Below are positions 25,955-35,074 of a stretch of DNA of 64,000 nucleotides, piece by piece. The notes beneath the pieces are model-generated. The model was not told where the DNA came from. It did no database searches and saw only the letters and a program-made list of their open reading frames with translations. Source of the DNA: Deltaproteobacteria bacterium (GTDB taxonomy: Bacteria; Desulfobacterota; Syntrophia; Syntrophales; UBA2210). The DNA lies in NCBI GenBank assembly GCA_019313905.1, contig JAFDAI010000009.1:1-64000 (forward strand), in the 5' to 3' direction. The translations under genes were made by a program, and so were the position numbers. Positions within the stretch are counted from its first letter, which is position 1. Each line of letters begins with the position of its first letter.

Positions 25955-26773
25955 ATGAACGATACCTTTCTTATCAGTATAGTGACATTCACCTATTTTT
26001 TCGCGGCCTTTGTTTTTCTTATTTCTATCATTTTCAATAAGAAATCTGTGGATAAATGGGCTTTGATAATTACCGTTGCCGGGTTAATGCTCCAAACGTC
26101 GGCGATAATTATGCGCTGGATTCATTCGTACCAGTTGGGCATAGGACACGCGCCCCTCTCAAATTTCTATGAGTCTCTGGTATTTTTTTCATGGTCTATT
26201 ATTTTCGTTTATTTGATAATGAGAAAACGATATCAGAACAACCTCTTTGGTATCCTCTCTGTTTTTTTCGCCTTTTTAATATTAGCATATGCCTCCCTGT
26301 CCGGCAATGTAAACTGCACAATTCAGCCTCTTATTCCCGCTCTTCAAAGCAATTGGCTGATAAGTCATGTTATCAGTTCTTTTCTCGCCTATGCCTGTTT
26401 TGCCATCGCGTTTGGAACGAGCATTTTTTACCTGTTAAAGATTAAGATGAAAATAAGCATGCTTCCCGATACACCTTTCTTAGACGAAGTAACCTACAAG
26501 ATGATATCGATAGGTTTTATATTATTAACACTGGGTATTATTACGGGGGCTGCATGGGCTGACAGGGCATGGGGTCGGTATTGGGGGTGGGATCCAAAGG
26601 AAACATGGTCGCTTATTACGTGGCTGATATACGGCACCTTTCTTCATGCCCGTCTTGCCAGGGGATGGAACGGTTTAAGGATGTCTGTGATTTCGATCGT
26701 GGGTTTTATTGCCGTTATTTTCACCTATCTCGGGGTTAATTATGTTCTTGCCGGCCTTCACAGTTATCTTTGA
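25955..26773 (+). CDS. ccsA: cytochrome c biogenesis protein CcsA/ResC (System II)
   Basis: This 272-residue integral membrane protein has about eight transmembrane helices and the tryptophan-rich haem-handling (WWD) motif WADRAWGRYWGWDPKETWS (about residues 202-220), flanked by the conserved histidines of the family. It pairs with ResB to form the System II synthetase. Its position directly before a 13-haem cytochrome gene suggests dedicated maturation capacity for it, though it would also serve other c-type cytochromes. Confidence 0.92.
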   Translation: MNDTFLISIVTFTYFFAAFVFLISIIFNKKSVDKWALIITVAGLMLQTSAIIMRWIHSYQLGIGHAPLSNFYESLVFFSWSIIFVYLIMRKRYQNNLFGILSVFFAFLILAYASLSGNVNCTIQPLIPALQSNWLISHVISSFLAYACFAIAFGTSIFYLLKIKMKISMLPDTPFLDEVTYKMISIGFILLTLGIITGAAWADRAWGRYWGWDPKETWSLITWLIYGTFLHARLARGWNGLRMSVISIVGFIAVIFTYLGVNYVLAGLHSYL

Positions 26774-26835
26774 TATGATGCCGAGAATGGTGATGAGAAA
26801 CATTTTCCCCTTGCAATGTTTTTTGATATTTAATG

Positions 26836-26849
26836 TTGATTTTAATCAA
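26836..26849. promoter_or_regulatory. FNR/CRP-type operator before the multihaem cytochrome
   Basis: TTGAT-TTTA-ATCAA is a perfect match to the FNR-family consensus TTGAT-N4-ATCAA, inside a longer palindrome TGTTGATT-TT-AATCAACA. A TATATT hexamer at 26870-26875 would put the start site near 26882, so the box would be centred at about -40, the class II activator position. It suggests oxygen- or redox-controlled expression of the cytochrome operon. Confidence 0.65.
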
Positions 26850-26897
26850 CATAGTTTGTTATATAGCTATATATTCTGAAGTGATTGGATACAGAAA

Positions 26898-28634
26898 ATG
26901 GATGATAGCCGGAGTACATCGGGTATGAGAAGTGTATCAAAACTGTTTGTAATGTTTGTTGCCATTTTTATCTTTGTCTTGTCTAATTCAGCCACGTTTG
27001 CCAGCGCTGAAGAAAGTGGCTGTGTATCATGTCATACCAACCTGAAAAAGCTTCTTAAAATTACCTCAGCCATTGAGGCATCAAAACCCGAAGCGGAAGA
27101 GCCTGCCGAATCAAAAGGTGAAGGGTGAGGCGGAGCTGTGGCTCCGTTGGAGCCATACGAAAAGGTGCAGATAGACACAGACTTTCTGGATGAGGATGAA
27201 GATGTGCACGGGCAGGTATCCTGCGAAAAGTGCCATGGTGGTAATCCCGAAAGTAACGATTATAAGACAGCTCATAAAGGAGTGGTAAGAGATCCCACTT
27301 ATCCCGATCCCTCAAAAACGTGTGGCGAGTGCCATGCAATGAATGACGAGAGTGGTCACCCGGAAATAACAGGAAAAAATAAAACTAATCTCCATGTAAC
27401 CCTTGCTCCTTTTAAGAATAAAATATACCTCAGAGCAGATTCAGATCCCTGTGTACGTGACAAGATTGACGACGCTATGGGAACAAATTGTTCGGCATGC
27501 CACAGCAGTTGCGGCCAATGTCACGTCAGCCGCCCTGAATCCGTTGGGGGTGGATTCATAGATGGGCACCTTTTCCAGAAGACACCTCCTGTCGAGACGA
27601 ACTGTACCTCATGTCACGGAAGCAGAGTCGGAAAAGAATTCCATGGAGAGAATGAGGGAATATCGGCTGACGTTCACCATATCAAACATGAAATGGCTTG
27701 TAAGGCATGCCACACGGGCGATGAAATGCATGGAAGCGGTATGAGTAAGGAGCCTTTCGACAGGTATGAGGTTGCAAACAGGGCAAAATGTGAAGACTGC
27801 CATAAGATGGCAGGCTCTGATAAGGTGAAAGATGATAAGCAGGGTAAAGATCTTGTGCATCCGGACCATGCTATCCACCAGGGCAAGGTAAGCTGTCAGG
27901 TCTGTCATTCTATGCCATACAAAAACTGTTACAGCTGTCATGTGGGCAAGGACAAATCGGGTGCACCTTATTTTGAAACAGCTCCTTCAAAGATGGATTT
28001 CAAAATAGGCCTACGTCCCGAGACTACTGAAGACAGACCTGAAAAATATGTGATCGTTCGCCATGTACCGGTAAGCCCCGGCCTGTTTGATTTCTATGTC
28101 AAGGATGCCTTGACCAATATGGATAAAGCGCCGACATGGAAATTTGCCACGCCGCATAATATTCAACTTAAAACCCCGCAAAATGAAACCTGCCTTGCGT
28201 GTCATGGGAATAACAAGCTTTTCCTGACAGAGAAAGATGCTGAGTCGTGGGAAGTTAAAGCAAACAAAGATGTTTTTGTTCCTCTCAAACCCGCTCCGTC
28301 TGTGAGGCATAACTGGTTAGAACAGCCCGAACTTCACCTGAAAAAGGTGGATTGTCTGACATGTCACAATCCTTCATTACAATCTCCCATAAGAGATTGC
28401 CAACAGTGTCATGCAAAAGACAGTGTACTTTTGACAACAGCCGAAAGAACTCCTGAATATTCATTAACAAACTGGAAATTTACGAATAAGGAGCTTCTCG
28501 AAAAGGGCAATTATGTTGTGGGAAGCAACAGGATACCGGCCCTCGATATTATCGGAATCCTGCTGATAATTTTAACGTTTGCGGGATGTGCGATACACGG
28601 CATTCTGAGATTCATCAGCAGAAGGAGAAAATAA
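26898..28634 (+). CDS. 13-haem c-type cytochrome with in-frame UGA (probable selenoprotein)
   Basis: Two track ORFs, 26898-27128 and 27138-28634, are one reading frame interrupted by a single TGA at 27126-27128 (codon 77). The first part gives the signal peptide and one CXXCH (CVSCH); the second gives twelve more CXXCH motifs and a C-terminal transmembrane helix (about residues 550-570) before RRRK. The second part alone, starting at GTG 27138, would have no export signal and could not receive haem. A hairpin right after the UGA fits a bacterial SECIS, so I read the codon as selenocysteine (GEG-U-GGAVA), giving 578 residues. ATG 26925, with GGAG ten bases upstream, is an alternative start. 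The product is a membrane-anchored periplasmic electron carrier, partner of the next gene's cytochrome b. Sequencing error or a true nonsense mutation remain possible. Confidence 0.8.
27126..27157 (+). promoter_or_regulatory. SECIS-like hairpin after the cytochrome UGA
   Basis: Seventeen bases after the UGA comes a three-base apical loop GUU, closed by a nine-pair stem (UGUGGCUCC / GGAGCCAUA, one G-U pair). A G at the loop start and 16-37 bases of spacing are the published bacterial SECIS pattern. An overlapping alternative hairpin (CGGAGC-UGUG-GCUCCG) also exists. The stem-loop shares GGCUCY-GNN-RGAGYC with the one after the formate dehydrogenase UGA. Confidence 0.7.
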
Positions 28635-28638
28635 GAAA

Positions 28639-29262
28639 ATGTCCGAGAAAATTTATTTGCATCCAATCACCGAACGTGTATGGCACTGGATACATGCCAT
28701 CCTGGTTATATTATTAATATTGTCCGGCACTCAGATACACTGGCCGGACAGTGTTAATCTTTTTGGAAGTTTTTCAAATGCTATATCCTTACACAACTGG
28801 GCTGGAATATTACTGGTCTGTGATTTCTTCCTGTGGCTGTTGTACAATCTGATCTCCAAACGCGTTTCACACTATATCATAAGAAAAAAAGATATCCATC
28901 CGGGCATGATTGTGCAGGCGAGATTTTATGCTTATGACATTTTCAAGAACAGGCCCCACCCCTATTCTCCATCTGAGGACAACAAATTTAATCCATTGCA
29001 GAAAGCGACCTATTTTCAATTCATGTTTTTCATGATGCCTCTTCTGCTGATCAGCGGCATTTTGTATATGTATCCCTCTTATTTTTCGTCCTTCATTCTT
29101 TTTGTTGGTGGTTTAAAAGTTGTGGCCATTTTTCACTACATTATGGCTATCATCTTTACAGCCTTTTTTATCGCTCATATCTACCTTGCAACTACGGGTC
29201 ATACCATTTTTGCCGATTTTATCTCTATGGTTACAGGATATGCCGAAAAGGAAGAGCATTAA
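28639..29262 (+). CDS. b-type cytochrome membrane subunit
   Basis: The 207-residue protein has four predicted transmembrane helices with histidines suited to two b haems (RVWHWIHA in helix 1, LHNWAG in helix 2, FHYIMA and FIAHIYLATTGH in the later helices), matching the cytochrome b subunits of thiosulfate reductase and formate dehydrogenase type (Cytochrom_B561-like). It follows the multihaem cytochrome by four bases and so is very likely its membrane partner, passing electrons between the quinone pool and the periplasmic haem wire. Direction of flow is not decided by sequence. Confidence 0.85.
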   Translation: MSEKIYLHPITERVWHWIHAILVILLILSGTQIHWPDSVNLFGSFSNAISLHNWAGILLVCDFFLWLLYNLISKRVSHYIIRKKDIHPGMIVQARFYAYDIFKNRPHPYSPSEDNKFNPLQKATYFQFMFFMMPLLLISGILYMYPSYFSSFILFVGGLKVVAIFHYIMAIIFTAFFIAHIYLATTGHTIFADFISMVTGYAEKEEH

Positions 29263-29356
29263 CTCCAATCTACTTCTTACAAAATATATTTATAAAATAA
29301 TCTTGACATTTCGTTGCAGGGTTGCTACCAACTACCAATAATATTGATATTGGTCA

Positions 29357-29370
29357 TTGATTAATGTCAA
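29357..29370. promoter_or_regulatory. FNR-like box before formate dehydrogenase
   Basis: TTGAT-TAAT-GTCAA matches the FNR-type consensus with one mismatch. A TAAAAA hexamer near 29391 could serve as -10 with the box near -41. The 254-bp gap from 29263 to 29516 otherwise holds a TTGACA at 29303 without a clear partner and a weak short ORF at 29419. Confidence 0.35.
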
Positions 29371-29516
29371 GCTCTCTGATCTGCTTCTTCTAAAAATACC
29401 TTTCATAAAGGGTGACCAATGGGTATAATTAGAAAAGTTCGTGTCTCCCATGTCTGGAAAGGAGAACAATTAAACGATTATGTTCTTATCAAAACTTTAA
29501 GGAAGGAGTGCTTGTT

Positions 29517-32500
29517 ATGGATGTCAGCAGAAGAGGTTTCTTAAAGATCTCCGGTACCGCGCTGATGGCGAGCGGGATTGGCATCAATCTGAAACCGGTG
29601 GCAGCTCACGCGCAACCGTTAAAGATCAAATACGCTAAAGAGACCACCACGATTTGCCCTTACTGTGCCGTTGGATGCGGGATCATTGTGTCAACTCGAA
29701 ATGGAAAAGTCATAAACACGGAGGGAGACCCGGATCATCCTGTAAACAAAGGTTCGCTCTGTACGAAGGGCGGTTCCATCTATCAGCTTTCGCAGAACAA
29801 GAATCGACTTGACAAGCCGCTCTACAGGGCACCCTATTCCGACAAGTGGGAAGAAAAATCCTGGGAATGGATGATTGACAAGATTGCCAGGAATGTAAAG
29901 AAGAGCAGAGATAAGAGTTTTGTAACAAGAAACAGCAAGGGACAGGTGGTCAACCGCACCGACGGCATAGCATCGGTCGGCAGCGCCGCCATGGATAATG
30001 AAGAGTGTTTCATCTATCAAAAACTGTTAAGGGGGTTAGGTCTGGTATATATTGAACACCAAGCCCGTATCTGACACTCCGCTACTGTTGCGGCTCTGGC
30101 AGAGTCGTTCGGACGCGGTGCGATGACCAATCACTGGATAGATATCGAAAATAGTGATTGTGTCTTGATTATGGGAAGTAACGCGGCTTCCAACCATCCC
30201 ATTTCATTCAAGTATGTTACAAAAGCCATGGAAAATGGCGCGAAGCTGATCAGCGTGGATCCGAGATTTACGCAGACCTCCTCGAAGGCTGACATCTATG
30301 CATCCCTGAGATCGGGAAGCGATATAGCCTTTCTGGGGGGTATGATCAAATATATACTGGACAACAACCTTATCCAGAAAAAATATGTAAAGTATTATAC
30401 CAACGCTCCATTTCTGGTAAATCCAGAGTTCAAACTTCCGGGAGACAATGAAGGTGTTTTTTCCGGCCTTGTGGACGCAAAATATGATAAATCCTCGTGG
30501 TCCTTTCAGAAGGACGCGAGCGGCGTAATCAAAAAGGACAGCAGCCTCAAAGATCCCAACTGTGTTTACCAGCTCCTGAAGAAACATTATTCGCGGTATA
30601 ACCTGGATATCGTATCCAGGATTACCGGCACGTCAAAAGAGAAACTCCTTGAGGTCTATAAGGAATATACAAAGTCCGGCAAAGTCGGGAAAGCCGGAAC
30701 AATTATGTATGCCATGGGTTGGACCCAGCATACGGTCGGTGTGCAGAATATCAGGACGATGGGCATCATTCAGCTCCTCCTGGGTAACATGGGCGTGGCC
30801 GGCGGCGGCGTCAATGCCCTCCGAGGTGAGTCCAACGTGCAGGGTTCCACCGATCATTGTCTCCTTTTCCATATCCTGCCCGGGTATCTGAAAACTCCCA
30901 AGGCATCTCAACCTACACTGGCCGCGTATGACGCCAAATATACACCCAAAACGAAGGAACCGCAGAGTCTTAACTGGTGGAAGAATTACCCGAAGTATTC
31001 GGCAAGTCTTCTCCGGGCACACTACGGGACGGGTGTTTCCCTGGAAGATGCCTACTCATATCTGCCCAAGCTGGATGACGGTGAGAACTACTCGTGGCTC
31101 AGTATCTTTGACGCAATGTATAAGGATAAGTTCACCGGATTCTTCGCGTGGGGGCAAAATCCCGCGTGCAGCGGCGCCAGTTCCAACAAGACCCGGCAGG
31201 CTATGACAAAGCTGGACTGGATGGTTAATGTCAATATCTTCGACAGTGAAACGGGATCTTTCTGGAAGGGCCCCGGTATGGATCCGAAGAAGATAAAGAC
31301 AGAGGTTTTCATGCTTCCATGCGCTGCTTCGATTGAGAAGGAGGGGAGTATAACGAACAGCGGTCGCTGGATGCAGTGGAGATATAAGGCGGTTGATTCT
31401 CCCGGTGTTGCAATGCCCGATGGTGAGATCATCACCGAGCTCTACTACAGAATCAAAGAACTGTACGAAAAGGAAGGTGGACCTTCAAAAGAGGCCTTCA
31501 CAGAGATGACCTGGGATTACGGTCCGAAGGGTCCGAACGGCAAGATACGACATCTGGACACTCACTATATCGCCAGGGAGATAAATGGTTATTTCCTGAA
31601 AGATACCACGGTCAAAGGCAAGCTGTTTAAGAAAGACTCCCTTGTTCCCAGTTTCGCTTATCTGCAGGATGACGGTTCAACATCTTCCGGAAACTGGCTG
31701 TATTGCAATTCCTATACGGAAAAAGGCAATATGGCCGCGAGGCGCGGAGGAAAAGATTCTTCCGGCATTGGTCTCTATTCCGAATGGGCATGGTGCTGGC
31801 CTGTAAACCGCAGGATTATATACAACGGAGCTTCCGTTGATCCTGATACGGGGAAGCCATGGGACGAGAAACATCCCGTTATCTTCTGGAATGGTTCCAA
31901 GTGGGTTGGCGATGTTCCGGACGGTGTTGCCGCGCCGGGTTCCGGCAGACCGCCCTTTATTATGAAGCCCAATGGCGTTGGCGCTATTTTTGGACCTGGC
32001 CGGGCGGATGGGCCATTCCCGGAACACTATGAACCGTTGGAATGTCCGGTTGAAAAGAACATTATGTCACCGCAGCTTGTCAATCCCACGATCAAGAGAT
32101 GGGACAGGGAGGGAACGGGAACAAGCGTGGACGCGAGGGCTACTTGCGATCCGAGATTCCCGATCATCTGTTCAACCTATCGTGTGAGCGAACACTGGCA
32201 GACCGGCCTTATGACAAGGTGGTGTCCATGGCTCGCGGAGATGCAACCCTCCATGTTTGTGGAGATCGGCACTGAACTTGCTAAAAATAAGAGGATCAAA
32301 AACGGCGAGATAGTCACCGTGAAATCCATAAGGGGGCAGGTCGATGCCGTGGCGATTGTGACAAACAGATGGAAGCCATTCAACATAGACGGGAATACCG
32401 TTCATGAGGTCGGGATTCCATGGCACTACGGCTGGGTTACCACAAAAATGAGAGAATACGTGCATGGTGACAAAAAACCAGAGGTCTTTACTTTTGGTGA

Positions 32501-32597
32501 TTCCGCCAACATCGTTACTCCGTTTATCGGAGACCCCAATACCATGATACCGGAGAGCAAGGCCTTCATGGTAAATGTCGAAAGGAAGGAGGTGTAA
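29517..32597 (+). CDS. fdnG: selenocysteine formate dehydrogenase, catalytic alpha subunit (FdnG-type)
   Basis: The track splits this gene at TGA 30072-30074, codon 186, which is the known selenocysteine position: the context EHQARI-U-HSATVAAL matches FdnG/FdoG. The joined 1026-residue protein oxidises formate to CO2 in the periplasm. It has a Tat signal (SRRGFLK at 4-10), the [4Fe-4S] site C47-x2-C50-x3-C54-x27-C82, and the bis-MGD-binding domains of the DMSO-reductase family, ending with the molydopterin-binding barrel. ATG 29517 is chosen because AAGGAG lies eight bases before it; the GTG at 29508 overlaps that site. It heads fdnGHI and is followed by beta after three bases. Molybdenum or tungsten cannot be told apart. 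Confidence 0.95.
30072..30108 (+). promoter_or_regulatory. SECIS hairpin after the formate dehydrogenase UGA
   Basis: After the UGA an eight-pair stem (GCGGCUCU / AGAGUCGU, two G-U pairs) closes a GGC loop that starts 24 bases after the UGA, within the normal bacterial SECIS window and with G at the loop start. It directs SelB-dependent selenocysteine insertion. Confidence 0.8.
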
Positions 32598-32600
32598 GTC

Positions 32601-33398
32601 ATGTCTGAAAAAATCAAACTGTGTGATCTTTCCAAATGTACCGGTTGCAGAGCCTGCCAGCTGGCATGCAAACAGTGGAACCAGTTGCCGGCAAAACAGA
32701 CCTTCAACACCGGAACATACCAGAATCCGCCTGATCTCCAGCCAAACACCTGGAACATCATAAGATTTCAGGAGATATCCGATGGTAATGGCGGAGTTAA
32801 CTGGCTGTTCAGGCATGATGCCTGCATGCACTGCACCGATGCGGCCTGTGTGAAGGTCTGTCCGAGTGGTGCCCTTTATCATACGAAATATGGCACAGTC
32901 GCCCTTGACAGCGGCAAGTGTATAGGATGCAAAGAATGCGTCTTTGCGTGTCCATTCGAGGTGCCCAAATATGATCCTGAAACCGACAAGATTCTCAAGT
33001 GTGACATGTGTTATTCCAGGATAGACAACGGCATGGAACCAGCATGTGTCAAAGCCTGCCCGACCGGCGCACTTATGTTCGGCGACAAGGCTGAGATGCT
33101 GAAGGTGGCATATGAGAGGGCCAGGGAACTTGGCAGCGATGCCTCCGTATATGGCGACAAATTTGTGGACGGAACTCACATGATATATGTCCTTCCGGAA
33201 AAGGCCGGCGTCTACGACAAGCTTCCGGAAAAACCGAGGGTGCCACTCTCAGTTATTGCCTGGAAAGACTGGCTCAAACCGCTCAGCCTGCTTGCGGCGG
33301 GTGGCGTAATTGCGGGATCCTTCTTACATTACATCACTCATGGCCCCAAGGACACAAGCGGTGATGGGGACCAGGTAAACAGGGAAGGAGGCGAATAA
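32601..33398 (+). CDS. fdnH: formate dehydrogenase iron-sulfur beta subunit
   Basis: This 265-residue protein carries four [4Fe-4S] motifs: CDLSKCTGCRACQLAC near the N-terminus, CMHCTDAACVKVCP (about 75), CIGCKECVFACP (about 110) and CDMCYSRIDNGMEPACVKACP (about 135, quoted in part: CVKACP), and a single C-terminal transmembrane helix (about 225-245) as in FdnH. It passes electrons from the alpha subunit to the membrane cytochrome. It is exported as a complex with the Tat-targeted alpha subunit and has no signal of its own. It follows alpha by three bases and precedes gamma by one. Confidence 0.93.
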   Translation: MSEKIKLCDLSKCTGCRACQLACKQWNQLPAKQTFNTGTYQNPPDLQPNTWNIIRFQEISDGNGGVNWLFRHDACMHCTDAACVKVCPSGALYHTKYGTVALDSGKCIGCKECVFACPFEVPKYDPETDKILKCDMCYSRIDNGMEPACVKACPTGALMFGDKAEMLKVAYERARELGSDASVYGDKFVDGTHMIYVLPEKAGVYDKLPEKPRVPLSVIAWKDWLKPLSLLAAGGVIAGSFLHYITHGPKDTSGDGDQVNREGGE

Positions 33399-33399
33399 G

Positions 33400-34038
33400 A
33401 TGAAAAAAGGAATGATAAAAGTATCCGATGGGTTTGAGAGAATAGTACACTGGTCCATGGCCATTTCCTGCCTGATCCTTATGATTACGGGGTTGGGGAT
33501 GATGTTCCATTCGTTCAATTTTCTCGGGATTTCCGTTGGAGGATTGAAGAATCTGAAACTGATCCACAACTTCTCCGGACTTGTGTTCATCCCGTCGCTT
33601 CTCTTCGCCATATTGATATGGTGGAAGGAGGCTGGTGTGTTCAAGTTTCCCGAGGATCTGGAGTGGATTATGGTGGCAGGCGGTTATCTATGGCATGTCG
33701 ACAAGGTCCCCGAAACCGGGAAATACAATCCCGGTCAGAAGGCATTTTTCTGGGCAGTGGCATTCTTCGGGGTTGTCATGTCGGTCACCGGGTTGATTAT
33801 GTGGTTTCCTCTTGGTTTTCCGGTGGAACTGGTAAGGTGGATGTATCCCCTGCATGCCCTCGGGTTTTTTGTTATATTCCCATTCTTTTTTGTCCATTTG
33901 TATCTGGGGACTGTCGGTGTCCCCGGTTCTGTGTCCGCTATCCTGACAGGATGGGTCACAAGATCCTGGGCGGAAAAACAGTGCCCGAAATGGTTGAAAG
34001 AAATGGAAGAATCAGGAAAGCTGGAAGTTTCAGATTAG
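33400..34038 (+). CDS. fdnI: formate dehydrogenase cytochrome b gamma subunit
   Basis: This 212-residue protein has four transmembrane helices with the haem-ligating histidines of the FdnI/cytochrome b556 type (RIVHWSMA in helix 1, LIHNFSG in helix 2, PLHALGF and FVHLYLG in the later helices). It anchors the dehydrogenase and reduces menaquinone or passes electrons on to another carrier. It is a second, distinct cytochrome b from the one encoded at 28.6 kb. GGAAGGAGG precedes its ATG, which comes one base after the beta stop. Confidence 0.93.
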   Translation: MKKGMIKVSDGFERIVHWSMAISCLILMITGLGMMFHSFNFLGISVGGLKNLKLIHNFSGLVFIPSLLFAILIWWKEAGVFKFPEDLEWIMVAGGYLWHVDKVPETGKYNPGQKAFFWAVAFFGVVMSVTGLIMWFPLGFPVELVRWMYPLHALGFFVIFPFFFVHLYLGTVGVPGSVSAILTGWVTRSWAEKQCPKWLKEMEESGKLEVSD

Positions 34039-34070
34039 AAACATGGTCTGGAAAGTCTGTTAAAAGTAAA

Positions 34071-34103
34071 GGGGTCTGTTCAATTGAGAACAGCCCCCTT
34101 TTT
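34071..34103 (+). terminator. rho-independent terminator after fdnGHI
   Basis: GGGG-T-CTGTTC pairs with GAACAG-CCCC around a six-base AATTGA loop and is followed by five T residues. It separates fdnGHI from fdhE and may reduce read-through so that less FdhE is made. A second hairpin (GGGGT...ACCCC, 34147-34169) without a T-run lies just before fdhE. Confidence 0.75.
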
Positions 34104-34183
34104 GCTGAAGAAGAATTCCTTGAGTTTATAAGAAAAAGAATATATAGGGGTCTTTCGTTTTAGAACCCCAAAAGAGGTGGAGC

Positions 34184-35020
34184 ATGGCAGAAGTACTGAA
34201 AGACACCCTGAAGACCATTGACGGGTACAAAAATATGAATCCCCATTACGAAGAACTGCTGGATATTCTCGAAGAGGTGCTTATCCTGAGAGAGAAGTAT
34301 CGCCGTAAGGTAAAGGAAAATATCTTTAACGTGGATGAATCGCTCATAGAGAAAAAACTTGCCGGGGGATTGCCCCTCGTTGATTTCCCCGGGGGTAAGT
34401 TCGATCTTGAAGGGCCAAAGGAATATTTTGCCGCCCTGCTGGAAATAGCCCATAAGAGGACATTGGAGGAAACCGGCGAAATAATAAAAAAGATGAAAGA
34501 CGGCGAACTGAACTATATGGAAATGGTCCGTGATTCCTTCACGTTTCAGCAGGATGAAGATGCCCGGGAGAACGATGAGGGTGGGAGTATTTTTGATCTG
34601 TTGGGTTTTCTTGTTGAAGAGAGCCTGAGGCCGGCACTGGAGGTCCTTTCGGAAAAATACAGAGATATCATCACAGGGTCACCGTGGTCTGAGGGTTATT
34701 GCCCCATATGCGGCAGGGAACCGAAGATATCGGAGATCAGAGAAGAAGGAGGAAAAAGGTTCCTTTTCTGCGGCCAGTGCGGATTTGAATGGCAATTCGG
34801 ACGTGTCAGGTGCCCCTTCTGCGGGAATGAAGATCAACAGACGTTGGCCTACTTCACTATAGAAAATGAGGAGAAGTACCGGGTCGATGTGTGCAACGTC
34901 TGCAATAAATATATAAAGACGGTTGACTTCAGAAAAACGGAGAAAAGACCCAATCTGGATGTGGAAGATATAGCAACTCTGCATCTGGACATACTGGCTG
35001 ATGAAGAAGGGTATGAGTAA
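34184..35020 (+). CDS. fdhE: formate dehydrogenase accessory protein FdhE
   Basis: The 278-residue cytoplasmic protein contains the FdhE pattern of paired zinc-ribbon/rubredoxin-like motifs in its second half: CPICGREP (about 172), CGQCGFEW (about 195), CPFCGNED (about 212) and CNVCNKY (about 238). FdhE helps assemble the respiratory formate dehydrogenase, binding its catalytic subunit before Tat export. Position directly behind fdnGHI supports this. GAGGTGGAGC lies before the ATG. Confidence 0.93.
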   Translation: MAEVLKDTLKTIDGYKNMNPHYEELLDILEEVLILREKYRRKVKENIFNVDESLIEKKLAGGLPLVDFPGGKFDLEGPKEYFAALLEIAHKRTLEETGEIIKKMKDGELNYMEMVRDSFTFQQDEDARENDEGGSIFDLLGFLVEESLRPALEVLSEKYRDIITGSPWSEGYCPICGREPKISEIREEGGKRFLFCGQCGFEWQFGRVRCPFCGNEDQQTLAYFTIENEEKYRVDVCNVCNKYIKTVDFRKTEKRPNLDVEDIATLHLDILADEEGYE

Positions 35021-35074
35021 TCATGAATCAAACTGCTCTGAATACCTGATACCAGCCGCTGATAATCATGACGT

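Noticed and set aside
27138-28634. Downstream cytochrome ORF as an independent gene starting at GTG
   Set aside because: It would lack any signal peptide although it needs periplasmic haem attachment, and the upstream frame supplies exactly that; a purine-rich stretch before the GTG is part of the hairpin.
29419-29516. Short ORF (start ATG 29419) in the formate dehydrogenase leader
   Set aside because: Overlaps the fdnG start in another frame and shows no features; at most a leader peptide.
32172-33179. 335-residue minus-strand ORF
   Set aside because: Shadow across the end of fdnG and most of fdnH, both clearly real on the plus strand.
33618-34163. 181-residue plus-strand ORF overlapping fdnI
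   Set aside because: Frame-shifted shadow of fdnI; composition is not protein-like.
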